A stretch of DNA of 64,000 bases from Actinomadura rifamycini DSM 43936 (GCF_000425065.1 NZ_KE384301.1:62001-126000); one strand, 5' to 3'. Shown: positions 18,642 to 27,775, counted from the stretch's first letter. Translations and numbers: made by a program. The notes: generated by a model from the sequence alone, not told the origin.

Positions 18642-20279
18642 ATGAAGATGCCGGACGCGGTCGTCGTCGGGGCGGGGCAGAACGGACTCGTCGCGGCGAA
18701 CGTGCTGGCCGACGCGGGCTGGGACGTGCTGGTGCTCGAGGCGCAGCCCGAGCCCGGCGGGGCGGTGCGCAGCGACCGGGGCGTCCATCCCGGCTACGTC
18801 AGCGACCTGTGCAGCGCGTTCTACCCGCTCGGCGTCGCGTCCCCGGCGATGCGCGCGCTCGGGCTGGAGCGGCACGGGCTGCGCTGGCGGCACGCCCCCG
18901 CGGTGCTGGCCCACCCCCTGCCGGACGGCCGCTGCGCCGTCCTCGAACGGGATCCGGACGCCACCGCCGCCGGGCTGGACGCGCTCGGCGCCGGCGACGG
19001 GGAGGCGTGGCTGCGGCTGTACGGGCTGTGGGAGCGGATGGGCGAGGAGCTGCTGCACGCCCTGTTCACCCCCTTCCCGCCGGTCCGCCCGCTTCCGGCG
19101 CTGGCCGCGGCCGCCCGCCGCGCGGGCGCCGGGGACGGGGGCGTCCTCGGCGTCCTGCGGACGCTGCTGTCGCCCGTGCGGACGCTCGGCGAGCGGGAGT
19201 TCGCGGGGCCGGGCGGGCCGCTGCTGCTGGCCGGGTCGACGCTGCACACCGACCTGTCGCCCGAGTCGACGGGCGGGACGGCGTTCGGCTGGCTGCTGGC
19301 GATGGCGGGGCAGCGGTACGGCTGGCCGGTCCCGGAGGGCGGGGCCGGGCGGCTGACGGCCGCGCTGGTGCGGCGGCTGGAGGCGGCGGGCGGGCGGGTG
19401 CGCTGCGGCGCGCCGGTGCGCTCGGTGATCGTCCGGGACGGGCGGGCGCTCGGCGTCCGCACCGCCGACGGGGAGCCGGTCCGGGCGGCGAAGGCGGTGC
19501 TGGCGGACGTCTCGGCGCCCGCGCTGTACGGCGGCCTCGTCGGCTGGGAGCACCTCCCGGCGCGGCTGCGCGAACAGATGCGGCGCTTCGACTGGGATCC
19601 CGCGACGTTCAAGGTCGACTGGGCGCTGACGGCGCCGATCCCGTGGACGTCGCCGGGCGCGGCGCGCGCGGGGACCGTCCACCTGGCGTCCGGCATGGAC
19701 GCGCTGACCCGCTACGGCGCCGACCTCGCCACCGGGCGGGTGCCCGCCGAGCCGTTCGCGCTGCTCGGCCAGATGACGACCGCCGACCCCGGCCGCTCCC
19801 CCGCCGGGACGGAGTCGGTGTGGGCGTACACGCACGTGCCGCACCGGGTGCGGGGCGACGCGGGCCCCGACGGCATCACCGGCGCCTGGGACGCGCGGGA
19901 GCGCGCCGCGTTCGCCGACCGGCTGGAGGGGATCGTCGAGCGGCTCGCGCCCGGCTTCCGGGACCGGATCGCCGCCCGCCGGATCGTCGCCCCGCCGGAC
20001 TTCGCCGACCGCAACGCCAGCCTGCCGGGCGGGGCGCTGAACGGCGGGACGTCGCTGCCGCACCAGCAGCTCGTGTTCCGTCCCGTGCCGGGCCTCGGCC
20101 GCGCGGAGACGCCGGTCGCGGGCCTGTTCCTGGCGTCGGCGTCGGCGCACCCGGGCGGCGGCGTGCACGGCGGGTGCGGGACGAACGCGGCCCGCGCGGC
20201 GCTCGCGCACGCGTCCCCCGCCGGACGGCTCGTCCTGACGCCCGCGCTGGAGGCGCTGCGCCGCGCCCTCACCGGCTGA
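18642..20279 (+). CDS. FAD-dependent oxidoreductase, phytoene-desaturase/PYROXD2-like
   Basis: This 545-residue protein has an N-terminal Rossmann dinucleotide site VVVGAGQNGLVAANVLADAG (residues 7-26), the adjoining LEAQPEPGGAVRS, and a C-terminal FAD-contact block (GLFLASASAHPGGGVHGGCG). This pattern fits the NAD(P)/FAD-dependent oxidoreductases related to CrtI and PYROXD2. The start ATG at 18642 has GGGAGG directly upstream; a second ATG two codons later is possible. No carotenoid genes are nearby, so lipid desaturation or amine oxidation is equally possible. It is co-directional with the EphD-like gene and converges on an MFS gene. Confidence 0.85.
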   Translation: MKMPDAVVVGAGQNGLVAANVLADAGWDVLVLEAQPEPGGAVRSDRGVHPGYVSDLCSAFYPLGVASPAMRALGLERHGLRWRHAPAVLAHPLPDGRCAVLERDPDATAAGLDALGAGDGEAWLRLYGLWERMGEELLHALFTPFPPVRPLPALAAAARRAGAGDGGVLGVLRTLLSPVRTLGEREFAGPGGPLLLAGSTLHTDLSPESTGGTAFGWLLAMAGQRYGWPVPEGGAGRLTAALVRRLEAAGGRVRCGAPVRSVIVRDGRALGVRTADGEPVRAAKAVLADVSAPALYGGLVGWEHLPARLREQMRRFDWDPATFKVDWALTAPIPWTSPGAARAGTVHLASGMDALTRYGADLATGRVPAEPFALLGQMTTADPGRSPAGTESVWAYTHVPHRVRGDAGPDGITGAWDARERAAFADRLEGIVERLAPGFRDRIAARRIVAPPDFADRNASLPGGALNGGTSLPHQQLVFRPVPGLGRAETPVAGLFLASASAHPGGGVHGGCGTNAARAALAHASPAGRLVLTPALEALRRALTG

Positions 20280-20300
20280 CGCGGGCCGCCGCCCCGCGCG

Positions 20301-21749
20301 TCAGGTCGCGGTCTCCTCGGCGGACAGCGGTTTCGCGATGTCCTCCAGCGACCGCCGCGCCGCCTCCACGCCGATGAACGCCTCCACCAGCCCCGCCGCG
20401 ATCATCAGCGCGGCGCCCAGGAAGTACCCGTTGGCGACCGCGCTCAGCCTCTCCGTCTCCACCAGCCGGCCGAACAGGGCGGGGCCGATCACGCCGCCGA
20501 GCCCGGTGCCGACCGCGTAGAACGCGGCGATGGCCATCGCGCGGGTCTCCATCGGGAAGATCTCGCTGACCGTCAGGTACGCCGACGACGCGCCCGCCGA
20601 GGCGAAGAAGAACACGACGCACCAGCACGCCGTCAGCGTCCACCCGTTCAGCACGTCCGCGCGGAACAGGAACCCCGTGCCGATCAGCAGGACGCCCGAC
20701 ACGATGTACGACAGGGACACCATCGTGCGGCGGCCGACCGTGTCGAACAGCCGCCCGAGCAGGAACGCGCCCAGGAAGTTCCCGAGGCCGATCGGGATCA
20801 GGTAATAGCCGATGTCGACGTCCGGGACGTCGAAGAACGTGGACAGCACCAGCGCGTAGGTGAAGTACACGGCGTTGTAGAGGAACGCCTGCCCGATGAA
20901 CAGCGCCAGGCCGAGGACCGTCCGGCGCGGGTACCGGCGGACGGCCGTCTCGGCGATCTCCCGGAAGCTCACCACGCGGCGCTGCCGGACGCGGATGCTG
21001 GTCTCCGGACGCGCCAGCTCCGTGCCGGTCTCGTCGACGATGCGCCGCTCGATCCCGCCGACGACGTCCTCGGCCCGGTCCTCGCGGCCGTGGATGAACA
21101 GCCAGCGCGGGCTCTCCGGGACGTTGCGCCGGACGAACAGGACGCCGAGGCCGAGCACCGCGCCGAGCGCGAACAGCGCCCGCCAGCCGAGCTCCTCGGA
21201 GAACAGCGAGCCGTTCAGGATGGGGATGGACAGGGCCGCGGCGAACGCCGTGCCGATCCAGAACGACCCGTTGATGAGGATGTCCACGCGGCCCCGGACG
21301 CGCGCCGGGATCAGCTCGTCGATGGCGGAGTTGATCGCCGCGTACTCGCCGCCGATGCCCGCCCCCGTGAAGAACCGGCAGAGGTAGAACCACCACGGGC
21401 TGAACGAGAACGCGGTCGCGACCGTCGCCACCAGGTAGACGACCAGCGTCAGGATGAACAGCTTCTTGCGCCCGAACCGGTCGGTGAGGTGCCCGAAGAA
21501 CAGCGCGCCCGTGCACGCCCCGATCACGTAGATCGAGGCGGCCAGCCCGACCTGCCCCTCGGTGAGGCCGAGGCCCCCGGACTCGCTGGTCAGCAGCGCC
21601 CCGACGACGCCGACCACCGTGACCTCCAGCCCGTCCAGGATCCAGACGGCACCGAGCCCGATCAGGACGGTCCAGTGCCACCGGGACCACGGGAGCCGGT
21701 CGAGCCTTGCCGGTATCTCGGTCTCGATGACCCTGCCGTCCGTCGTCAT
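20301..21749 (-). CDS. MFS transporter, sugar-porter-like
   Basis: This 482-residue protein has 12 predicted helices. The motifs GHLTDRFGRKKLF (helix 2-3 loop), CRFFTGAGIGGEYAAINSAIDELIPARVRGR (helix 4-5) and PESPRWL (central loop) are typical of the sugar porter/metabolite:H+ symporter group. The central loop is long and charged. Start ATG at 21749 with AAGCAAGAAG just upstream; longer frames to 21893 are unconserved. The substrate is unknown (sugar, aromatic acid or osmolyte). It is divergent from a CBS-domain gene across a 143-base gap and converges with the FAD oxidoreductase gene. Confidence 0.85.
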   Translation of the reverse strand: MTTDGRVIETEIPARLDRLPWSRWHWTVLIGLGAVWILDGLEVTVVGVVGALLTSESGGLGLTEGQVGLAASIYVIGACTGALFFGHLTDRFGRKKLFILTLVVYLVATVATAFSFSPWWFYLCRFFTGAGIGGEYAAINSAIDELIPARVRGRVDILINGSFWIGTAFAAALSIPILNGSLFSEELGWRALFALGAVLGLGVLFVRRNVPESPRWLFIHGREDRAEDVVGGIERRIVDETGTELARPETSIRVRQRRVVSFREIAETAVRRYPRRTVLGLALFIGQAFLYNAVYFTYALVLSTFFDVPDVDIGYYLIPIGLGNFLGAFLLGRLFDTVGRRTMVSLSYIVSGVLLIGTGFLFRADVLNGWTLTACWCVVFFFASAGASSAYLTVSEIFPMETRAMAIAAFYAVGTGLGGVIGPALFGRLVETERLSAVANGYFLGAALMIAAGLVEAFIGVEAARRSLEDIAKPLSAEETAT

Positions 21750-21892
21750 GGTCTTCTTGCTTCCCGGACGGCGGTTTTTATGCGGAGGCGCCCTCGGGCC
21801 CGGTCCCGCCCCCGCGCCGCGGGGTTCCCTTGCGCGCCGGTTCATGCGACCTTGGCGAGACCGGAACCCCCTTGTCACCGGAGCGTGAGGCA

Positions 21893-22327
21893 ATGCGGAT
21901 TCGCGACATCCTGCGGAGGAAGGGCGACGCGGTGGTCACCGTGCCGCCCGGGAGCACCGTCCGGGAACTGCTGGCCGTCCTGGCCGAACACAACGTCGGG
22001 GCGGTGGTCGTGTCCGCCGACGGCGCGACCATCGCCGGCATCGCGTCCGAACGGGACGTCGTCCGGCGGATGCACGAGCACGGCGCGGCCCTGCTGGACC
22101 GCCCCGTGTCCGAGATCATGACCGCCGAGGTCCGCAGCTGCGCCCCCGGCGACCTGGTGCAGGACCTGCGGTTGACCATGACCGAGCACCGGTTCCGGCA
22201 CATGCCCGTGGTGGAGGACGGGCGGCTCGCCGGGATCGTCAGCATCGGCGACGTCGTCAAGAGCGCCATCGACGCGCTGGAGAGCGAACGCGAGCACCTC
22301 GTCGACTACATCCACAACGTCCAGTGA
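21893..22327 (+). CDS. Two-CBS-domain protein
   Basis: This 144-residue protein consists of a CBS pair: CBS1 about residues 8-60 (TVRELLAVLAEHNVGAVVVSADG...GIASERDVVRR) and CBS2 about 75-130 (HRFRHMPVVEDGRLAGIVSIGDVVK). CBS pairs sense adenosyl ligands such as AMP, ATP or SAM. The start ATG at 21893 is preceded by GTGAGG. No catalytic domain is attached, so it is probably a regulatory module acting on a partner. Its stop lies four bases from the end of the convergent yczR-like gene. Confidence 0.92.
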   Translation: MRIRDILRRKGDAVVTVPPGSTVRELLAVLAEHNVGAVVVSADGATIAGIASERDVVRRMHEHGAALLDRPVSEIMTAEVRSCAPGDLVQDLRLTMTEHRFRHMPVVEDGRLAGIVSIGDVVKSAIDALESEREHLVDYIHNVQ

Positions 22328-22331
22328 CCCG

Positions 22332-23867
22332 CTACACGTAGGCGGGCAGCAGCCGGGCGGCGGGCGCGCCCTCCGCCCGCCGGTACGCGGCGGCGAGCCG
22401 GTCGACGGCGGTGCGCAGCACGTCGGGCGGCAGCACGTAGGGCAGGCGGACGTAGTCCTCCAGGACGCCGTCGGCCGCGAACACCGGCCCCGGCACGACC
22501 CGGACGCCGAACCGGCCCGCCGTCTCGGCGAGCTGCGTCGCCACCGGCGCGCCCAGCCGCGCCCACAGCGACATGCCGCCCTCCGGCAGCCGGAACTCCC
22601 AGTCGGGCAGCCGCTCCCGCAGCGCCGCGGCGAGCGCGTCCCGGCTCTCCCGCAGGTGCGCGGCCCGCTCCGCCCGGACGTCCTCGACCCGCTCCAGCAG
22701 CTCCCGGACGATCAGCTGGTCCAGCACCGGGCTGGCCATGTCGAGCGGCTCGCGCGCCACGACCATGCGGCGCACGAGCGGCGCGGTCGCCCGGATCCAG
22801 CCGATCCGCAGCCCGCCCCACATCAGTTTGGACGCCGACCCGATCGTGATCACCCGGCCGCCGGAGTCGTACATCGCCAGCGGCGGCAGCCGCGGCGCGT
22901 CCGGGTCGTGCGCGAGGTCGGCGAAGATCTCGTCGGCGACGACGTACGCGTCGGCGGCCCGCGCGCCGGCCGTGAACGCGGCGCGGTCGGCGTCCGGCAT
23001 CAGCAGGCCGGTCGGGTTGTGGAAGTCCGGGATCGTGTGCACCAGCCGGACGGCCGCCTGCCGCATCGTGGCCGCGGCCAGCTCGGCGTCCCAGCCCCCG
23101 TTCATCCCGACCGGGACCAGCCGCGCGCCGGCGGCCCGCAGCGCCGTCAGCGCGTGCGGGTAGGTGGGCCGCTCGACCATCACCGGGTCCCCGGCGTTCA
23201 CCAGCATCCGGACGAGGAGCGTGAACGCCTGCTGCGCGCCGCTCGTGACGACGATCTCGTCCGGGCGGGTGGGGACGCCGCGGGCGGTGTAGCGGTCGGC
23301 GATCGCCCCGCGCAGGCAGGCGAGCCCGGCCGGCTCGTACCCGGGGCCGCGGCTGTACCGGGGCAGCTCGGCGACGGCCGCCGCCACGGCCTCGTCCAGG
23401 ACGGCGGGGGCGGCGGGCGCCGCGCAGCCCAGGTCGATGAAGCCCTCGCCGTCCGGTCCCCCGTCGGCGAACGCGATGTCGAAGCCGGCGGTGCCGAACC
23501 CGCCGGGCGCCGCCCCGGCGACGCCGGGGGCCGGTGCGGCGGGCGCCGGGCGGCCCCGGCCCGCGCCGGGCCCGCCCTCGCCCGCCATCCGCACCGGCGG
23601 CAGCGCCGTCCAGCTCCCCGCGCCCTGCCGGCTCTCGATGTAGCCCTCCTCGCGGAGCCGGTCGTAGGCGGCCGTCACGGTGGTGCGGCTGACGCCCAGG
23701 GCGCCGGCCAGGTCGCGTTCCGCGGGCAGCCGCGTCCGCAGCGCCAGCCGCCCGTCCAGCACGAGACCGCGCACGCCGCGCGCCACCGCCGCGTAGACCG
23801 GGCGCTCGCGCGGCACGTCGCCCAGCAGCCGGGCCAGCTGGTGCCCGCTCACATATCTGGTGCTCAT
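22332..23867 (-). CDS. MocR-family transcription factor (YczR-like: GntR HTH + aminotransferase fold)
   Basis: This 511-residue fusion has an N-terminal GntR winged helix (residues about 15-80; LPAERDLAGALGVSRTTVTAAYDRLREEGYIES) and a fold-type-I aminotransferase-like domain. The PLP-binding lysine is visible in GSASKLMWGGLRIG. MocR proteins sense PLP or PLP-linked compounds and regulate neighbouring genes. The start ATG at 23867 matches the expected N-terminus. It is divergent from a yczE-type gene, the arrangement known for the YczR subfamily, so control of yczE plus autoregulation is the natural inference. Convergent end with the CBS gene. Confidence 0.9.
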   Translation of the reverse strand: MSTRYVSGHQLARLLGDVPRERPVYAAVARGVRGLVLDGRLALRTRLPAERDLAGALGVSRTTVTAAYDRLREEGYIESRQGAGSWTALPPVRMAGEGGPGAGRGRPAPAAPAPGVAGAAPGGFGTAGFDIAFADGGPDGEGFIDLGCAAPAAPAVLDEAVAAAVAELPRYSRGPGYEPAGLACLRGAIADRYTARGVPTRPDEIVVTSGAQQAFTLLVRMLVNAGDPVMVERPTYPHALTALRAAGARLVPVGMNGGWDAELAAATMRQAAVRLVHTIPDFHNPTGLLMPDADRAAFTAGARAADAYVVADEIFADLAHDPDAPRLPPLAMYDSGGRVITIGSASKLMWGGLRIGWIRATAPLVRRMVVAREPLDMASPVLDQLIVRELLERVEDVRAERAAHLRESRDALAAALRERLPDWEFRLPEGGMSLWARLGAPVATQLAETAGRFGVRVVPGPVFAADGVLEDYVRLPYVLPPDVLRTAVDRLAAAYRRAEGAPAARLLPAYV

Positions 23868-23884
23868 ACAGACCACTTTCGCAC

Positions 23885-23910
23885 ATTGGCTCTGTAGCCT
23901 CCAGGCCAAT
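23885..23910. promoter_or_regulatory. Inverted repeat between yczR-like and yczE-like genes
   Basis: ATTGGC (23885-23890) and GCCAAT (23905-23910) form an inverted repeat spaced by 14 bases in the 93-base divergent region, a probable MocR operator. TGGCCTTG recurs three times nearby (about 23932, 23963 and 24026), the last two inside the yczE-like gene. Confidence 0.45.
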
Positions 23911-23960
23911 CGGGACAAGAGTGGCCTTGTCACACCGGAGCGAAGGAGCGGGAACGACCA

Positions 23961-24647
23961 ATGGCCTTGATGGCACGCCGATTGGTGCAACTCTACGTCG
24001 GCCTGGCCCTGTACGGCCTCGGATTGGCCTTGCAGCTGTCCTCGAACCTGGGGAACGACCCGTGGGACGTGCTCCACGAGGGCCTGGCCCTGCGGTTCGG
24101 CCTGACGATCGGCACCTGGATCCTGATCGCGGGCGCGCTGGTGATGCTGGCGTGGATCCCGCTGCGGCAGCGCCCCGGCATCGGCACGATCAGCAACGTG
24201 CTCCTCGTCGGCGCCTTCACGGACGCGTTCCTGTGGCTGCTGCCCGCCCCGGACTCGCTCGGGGCCCGCGCGGCGTACCTGGTGACGGCCGTGCTGGTCG
24301 GCGGCTTCGCCACCGGCTGCTACATCGGCGCCGGGCTCGGGCCCGGCCCCCGCGACGGCCTGATGACGGGGATCGCCGCGCGCGGGCGCTCGCTGCGCGC
24401 CGTCCGGACCGGGATCGAGCTGACCGTCCTCGCGGTCGGCTGGCTGCTGGGCGGGACGGTCGGCGTCGGCACCGTCCTGTACGCGCTCGCCATCGGCCCG
24501 CTCACGCACGTGTTCCTGCCCATGCTCACGATCAAGGACCCGGCCCGCGACCCCGCCCCGGACGTCCCCGTCGACGTCCCGGCGCCGGTCGGGGCCCACG
24601 GGCCCGCCGCACCCCCCGAACCCGTCGGCGCCCCCGAACCGACCTGA
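23961..24647 (+). CDS. YczE/YitT-like integral membrane protein
   Basis: This 228-residue membrane protein has about five or six helices. It matches the YczE family in the pattern ALQLSSNLGNDPWDVLHEGL near residue 25 and GAGLGPGPRDGLMTG near residue 120. The C-terminal 35 residues are Pro/Asp/Ala-rich and cytosolic. Start ATG at 23961; an ATG three codons later is an alternative. YczE proteins are paired with MocR regulators in Bacillus and actinobacteria; the transported compound, if any, is unknown, and a link to pyridoxal or antibiotic biosynthesis has been proposed for relatives. A hairpin follows the gene. Confidence 0.85.
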   Translation: MALMARRLVQLYVGLALYGLGLALQLSSNLGNDPWDVLHEGLALRFGLTIGTWILIAGALVMLAWIPLRQRPGIGTISNVLLVGAFTDAFLWLLPAPDSLGARAAYLVTAVLVGGFATGCYIGAGLGPGPRDGLMTGIAARGRSLRAVRTGIELTVLAVGWLLGGTVGVGTVLYALAIGPLTHVFLPMLTIKDPARDPAPDVPVDVPAPVGAHGPAAPPEPVGAPEPT

Positions 24648-24679
24648 CGAGAACCCCGCGGTCCGCAGACCGTTCGTGG

Positions 24680-24695
24680 CGGGGCGTCCGCCCCG
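24680..24695. terminator. Hairpin between convergent genes
   Basis: CGGGGC (24680-24685) pairs with GCCCCG (24690-24695) across a 4-base loop, between the yczE-like gene and the gene ending at 24703. It is a plausible bidirectional terminator, though short and without a T-run. Confidence 0.5.
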
Positions 24696-24702
24696 GGCGC
24701 GG

Positions 24703-25593
24703 TCAGTGCTCGGCGGCGAGCGTCGCCAGGACGGCCGCGAACTCCTCCGGCAGGACGAGCACGCCGTTCTCGTAACGCGTGTGCAGGTACGTCAGCTCGC
24801 CCGCGCGCCACCAGTAGAGCTGCGGGCTGAGCGACCCCGGGCCCTCGTGGTAGGCGCGGTACGCCTGCGCCCGCAGCTCCTCGGCGGCGGCCACGGCGGC
24901 GCGGTAGCGGGCGCGCGGGGAGCCCTCGGTCATGCGCAGCGGGTGCGCGACGATCAGGCTGCGGTTCGGGGCGATGACGAGCGCGCCGTAGGGCCCGATC
25001 GGCAGGTACTCCTCCAGCCACGCCAGGTGCGTGACGGCGTAGAACGTCCAGCCGCGCAGCACCGACACCCGGACGCCGCGCAGGTCCTGCTCGACGACCT
25101 GCAGCGGCCCGTCCGCCCGCACGTTGGCTCGTCCGATCATGAACAGCGCGTCCCCGGAGACGGGCCAGCCCCGCATCTCCGTGGTGGTGACCGTCCGCAT
25201 CGTGGTCGGGGTGTCGACGACGACGGCCTCGATCAGGCCGGGCGCGAAGGGGCGGGCGGCGAGGGTGCCGTTGTCGTTTTCGGCCGGGTAGATGCGGGTC
25301 CGCAGCAGGTGCTGGGCGAGGTCGAAGTCGCTGAGGTCGAGCGGCTCCTCGGTCGCGGTGACGACGGTGGTGACGTGGTCGGAGACCAGCGCGGGCCAGT
25401 CGTCGCGCGGCACCCGCCGGGCGACCTGCCGGACGTCCCGCATGTTGACGTGCAGGCGCTGCGGGCCCTCCAGCAGCATGATGTCGCCGGGCGCGGGGCG
25501 GCACGCGTAGCCGAGGCTCTCGGCCACCAGGACCAGCAGCGATTCGAGGGTGCCGTCGTCCCACGCGTCTCCGCCCGCGTGCCGCCCGCTCAT
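24703..25593 (-). CDS. Conserved hypothetical protein coupled to S66 carboxypeptidase
   Basis: This 296-residue soluble protein has no signal peptide or membrane helix. The start ATG at 25593 overlaps the upstream stop (ATGA), so it is translated with the carboxypeptidase. The middle contains GWTFYAVTHLAWLEEYLPIG and GALVIAPNRSLIVAHPL, loosely reminiscent of the DUF1444/YtpQ group, but I cannot assign it securely. The pattern (a prediction-like domain followed by an alpha-helical tail) gives no catalytic motif. A role with cell-wall recycling would rest only on its partner gene. Confidence 0.75.
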   Translation of the reverse strand: MSGRHAGGDAWDDGTLESLLVLVAESLGYACRPAPGDIMLLEGPQRLHVNMRDVRQVARRVPRDDWPALVSDHVTTVVTATEEPLDLSDFDLAQHLLRTRIYPAENDNGTLAARPFAPGLIEAVVVDTPTTMRTVTTTEMRGWPVSGDALFMIGRANVRADGPLQVVEQDLRGVRVSVLRGWTFYAVTHLAWLEEYLPIGPYGALVIAPNRSLIVAHPLRMTEGSPRARYRAAVAAAEELRAQAYRAYHEGPGSLSPQLYWWRAGELTYLHTRYENGVLVLPEEFAAVLATLAAEH

Positions 25594-26663
25594 CGGGCGC
25601 CCCCCGCCGCCAGCGTGCGCCGGTCGGCGTCGAGGACGGCCGGGGCGCCGAGCTCGAGCGTGCCCTGGCGCGCTCCATGTCCGGCGGGGACGCCCGCCAG
25701 GACGGGCACGCCGAGCCCGCCGAGCCGGGCGGCGAACACGGCGTCGAGCTCGTCCGGGTCGCCGCAGCGGTCCCAGGAGCCGAGGGCGATCCCGGCGGCG
25801 CCGTCGAACCATCCCGCCTGCAGCAGTTGCACGAGCATCCTGTCGATCCGGTAGGGGGCCTCGGTGACGTCCTCGAGGAACGCGATGCGGCCCGCGGCGG
25901 GCGGCGGCGCGTACGGGGTGCCCAGCAGGGCCGTCAGGAGGGAGAGGGTGCCGCCGGTGAGGGGGCCTTCCGCGCGTCCGGGGCGCAGCGCGCGGGCACC
26001 GGGCAGTGCGGTTCCGCCGCCGAACAGCGCGCCGCGGAGCGCGTCGATCGACCAGGCGCGGTCGCCGTCCGTCCCGGACGCCGCCGTGTCGGGGCCCGCG
26101 AGGAGCCCGGCGGCCATCGGGCCGAAGGACGTGGTGATGCCGAGGCGGGCGCCGAACGCCGCGTGCAGGGCGGTGACGTCGCTCGATCCGTGCAGGATCT
26201 TCGGTGCGCCCGCGGCGGCGACGTCGGCCTCGGTGGCGGCGGCGAGGGCGGTCCAGTCGAGCAGGTCGAGGACGCGGGTGGCGCCGTAGCCGCCGCGCGC
26301 GCAGATCACCGCGCGCACGTCCGGGTCGCACCAGGCGTCCGCCAGGTCGGCGGCCCGTTCGGCGTCGCCGCCGGCGAGCCCGCGCCGGGCGTCGCGGGCG
26401 GGCGCGGAGCCGTCGAGGTTGACTCGGTCGAGGGCGTGCTTCCCGACCGCCACGTCAAGACCGAGATCGCGCAGCGCCGCTTCGCCGGCCGCGAGGCGGG
26501 CCGGCTCGACGGGACCGCTCGGAGCGACCACGACAACCCGGTCACCGGGGAGCAAACGCCTGTAAGTACGGACATTCCGCGTGTCCGCGCGCCGTGCGGA
26601 CGGTTCCCCGGAGGGCGCGTCGGACGGCTCCTGTGCCGCCTCCGCGCGGGCGCCCCCGCTCAT
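25590..26663 (-). CDS. LD-carboxypeptidase (peptidase S66, LdcA/MccF-like)
   Basis: This 357-residue enzyme of family S66 uses a Ser-Glu-His triad to cut the L,D bond of murein tetrapeptides, or to detoxify microcin-C-type nucleotides in the MccF branch. The nucleophile lies in ILHGSSDVTALH (near residue 160), the Glu in FLEDVTEAPYRIDRML and the His in PAGHGARQG. The N-terminal LLPGDRVVVVAPSGPV matches the family. The ATG at 26663 is preceded by GAGGAGGG; a TTG one codon upstream is less likely. An N-terminal extension of about 30 residues is atypical. No signal peptide is visible, consistent with cytosolic murein recycling. Confidence 0.92.
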   Translation of the reverse strand: MSGGARAEAAQEPSDAPSGEPSARRADTRNVRTYRRLLPGDRVVVVAPSGPVEPARLAAGEAALRDLGLDVAVGKHALDRVNLDGSAPARDARRGLAGGDAERAADLADAWCDPDVRAVICARGGYGATRVLDLLDWTALAAATEADVAAAGAPKILHGSSDVTALHAAFGARLGITTSFGPMAAGLLAGPDTAASGTDGDRAWSIDALRGALFGGGTALPGARALRPGRAEGPLTGGTLSLLTALLGTPYAPPPAAGRIAFLEDVTEAPYRIDRMLVQLLQAGWFDGAAGIALGSWDRCGDPDELDAVFAARLGGLGVPVLAGVPAGHGARQGTLELGAPAVLDADRRTLAAGGAR

Positions 26664-26891
26664 CAACCCGATCCCTCCTCAGCACCCGACCGTTAGAGCT
26701 TGTCAGGATCCGGACGTCGACGGAAGAGGCCGCCGGTCACGACCCGCCAACGGATGCGCCGCCGGATCCCGCCGGGACGTCGCGGCCGCCGCCCGGCGCG
26801 CGCCCGGCCACGGCGACCGCCCGGTCACTGTAGCGGTCGTCCGAGGGCCTCCGGGCGGACGCCCCCGGGCCTCCGGGGCGGCGCACGGCGG

Positions 26892-27659
26892 TCAGCGGAC
26901 GGTGCCGAGCACCAGCCCCGCCAGTTTCGGCAGGGCCTCCCCGACCGGCAGCCGCAGGACCGCGTCGGCCAGACCATCGTACGGCGTTTCCGACGCGTTA
27001 ATGATCACCAGCCGGGCGCCGTGCTCCACCGCCTCCAGGCAGAGGCCCGCCGCGGGCTGCACCGTCAGCGACGTCCCGACGGCCAGGAACAGGTCGCACT
27101 CGCGCGCGGCGGTGATCGCCGCGTCCAGGACGTCCTGCTCGAGCGCCTGCCCGAAGGAGATCGTCGCCGACTTCTGGACGCCGCCGCATTCGGCGCACGG
27201 CGGGTCCTCCTCGCCGGCGTCGACCCGCGCGAGGATCTCGGGCATCGGGGTGCGCAGCCCGCAGGACAGGCAGACCGCGTCGCGCATCGTCCCGTGGATC
27301 TCGATGACCGTGCCGGGCCCCGATCCGGCCCGCTGGTGCAGCCCGTCGATGTTCTGCGTGACGAGGGCCCGCAGCCGTCCGGCCCGTTCCAGCTCGACCA
27401 GCGCCGCGTGGGCGGCGTTCGGTTCGGCGTCCCAGGCGGGGTGGTCGCGGCGGGACCGCCACGCGCGGCGCCGCACGTCCGGGTCGGCGAGGTAGGAGCC
27501 GATCGTGGACATCGCCTCGGCCGTCGGGTCCTTGGTCCAGACGCCCTGCGGCCCGCGGAAGTCGGGGATCCCGCTGTCGGTCGAGATGCCCGCGCCGGTC
27601 AGGACCGTGATGGCGCCGACCGTCGGCAGGAGGTCGGCGAGCGTCTGCCTTTCGTCCAT
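26892..27659 (-). CDS. NAD-dependent protein deacylase, Sir2 family
   Basis: This 255-residue sirtuin removes acyl groups from protein lysines using NAD+. Visible are GAGISTDSGIPDFRG (residues about 22-36), TQNIDGLHQRAG, the catalytic HG in IEIHG, a zinc site with two Cys pairs (CLSCG and CAECGG), and VGTSLTVQPA. The length matches bacterial CobB. The start ATG at 27659 is divergent from a sulfotransferase gene. It may deacylate acyl-CoA synthetases such as the PrpE-like and FadD-like enzymes of this window, a well-known sirtuin target class; this is inference. Confidence 0.94.
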   Translation of the reverse strand: MDERQTLADLLPTVGAITVLTGAGISTDSGIPDFRGPQGVWTKDPTAEAMSTIGSYLADPDVRRRAWRSRRDHPAWDAEPNAAHAALVELERAGRLRALVTQNIDGLHQRAGSGPGTVIEIHGTMRDAVCLSCGLRTPMPEILARVDAGEEDPPCAECGGVQKSATISFGQALEQDVLDAAITAARECDLFLAVGTSLTVQPAAGLCLEAVEHGARLVIINASETPYDGLADAVLRLPVGEALPKLAGLVLGTVR

Positions 27660-27775
27660 TCCTCCAGGCTAGAACGCGATCCTGCTAAATCGCTGTTTAA
27701 CGGATGTGTATCGGACGCGCCCTACGGAGGGTCACGGACCGTCCACCCCGCAAAAGGTGACAAACTTGGCTCCGT

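Noticed and set aside
26664..26891. Gene in the 228-base gap between the S66 and Sir2 genes
   Set aside because: Only short GC-driven frames; a small hairpin (GGGCGGACGCCC, 26853-26864) is the only structure.
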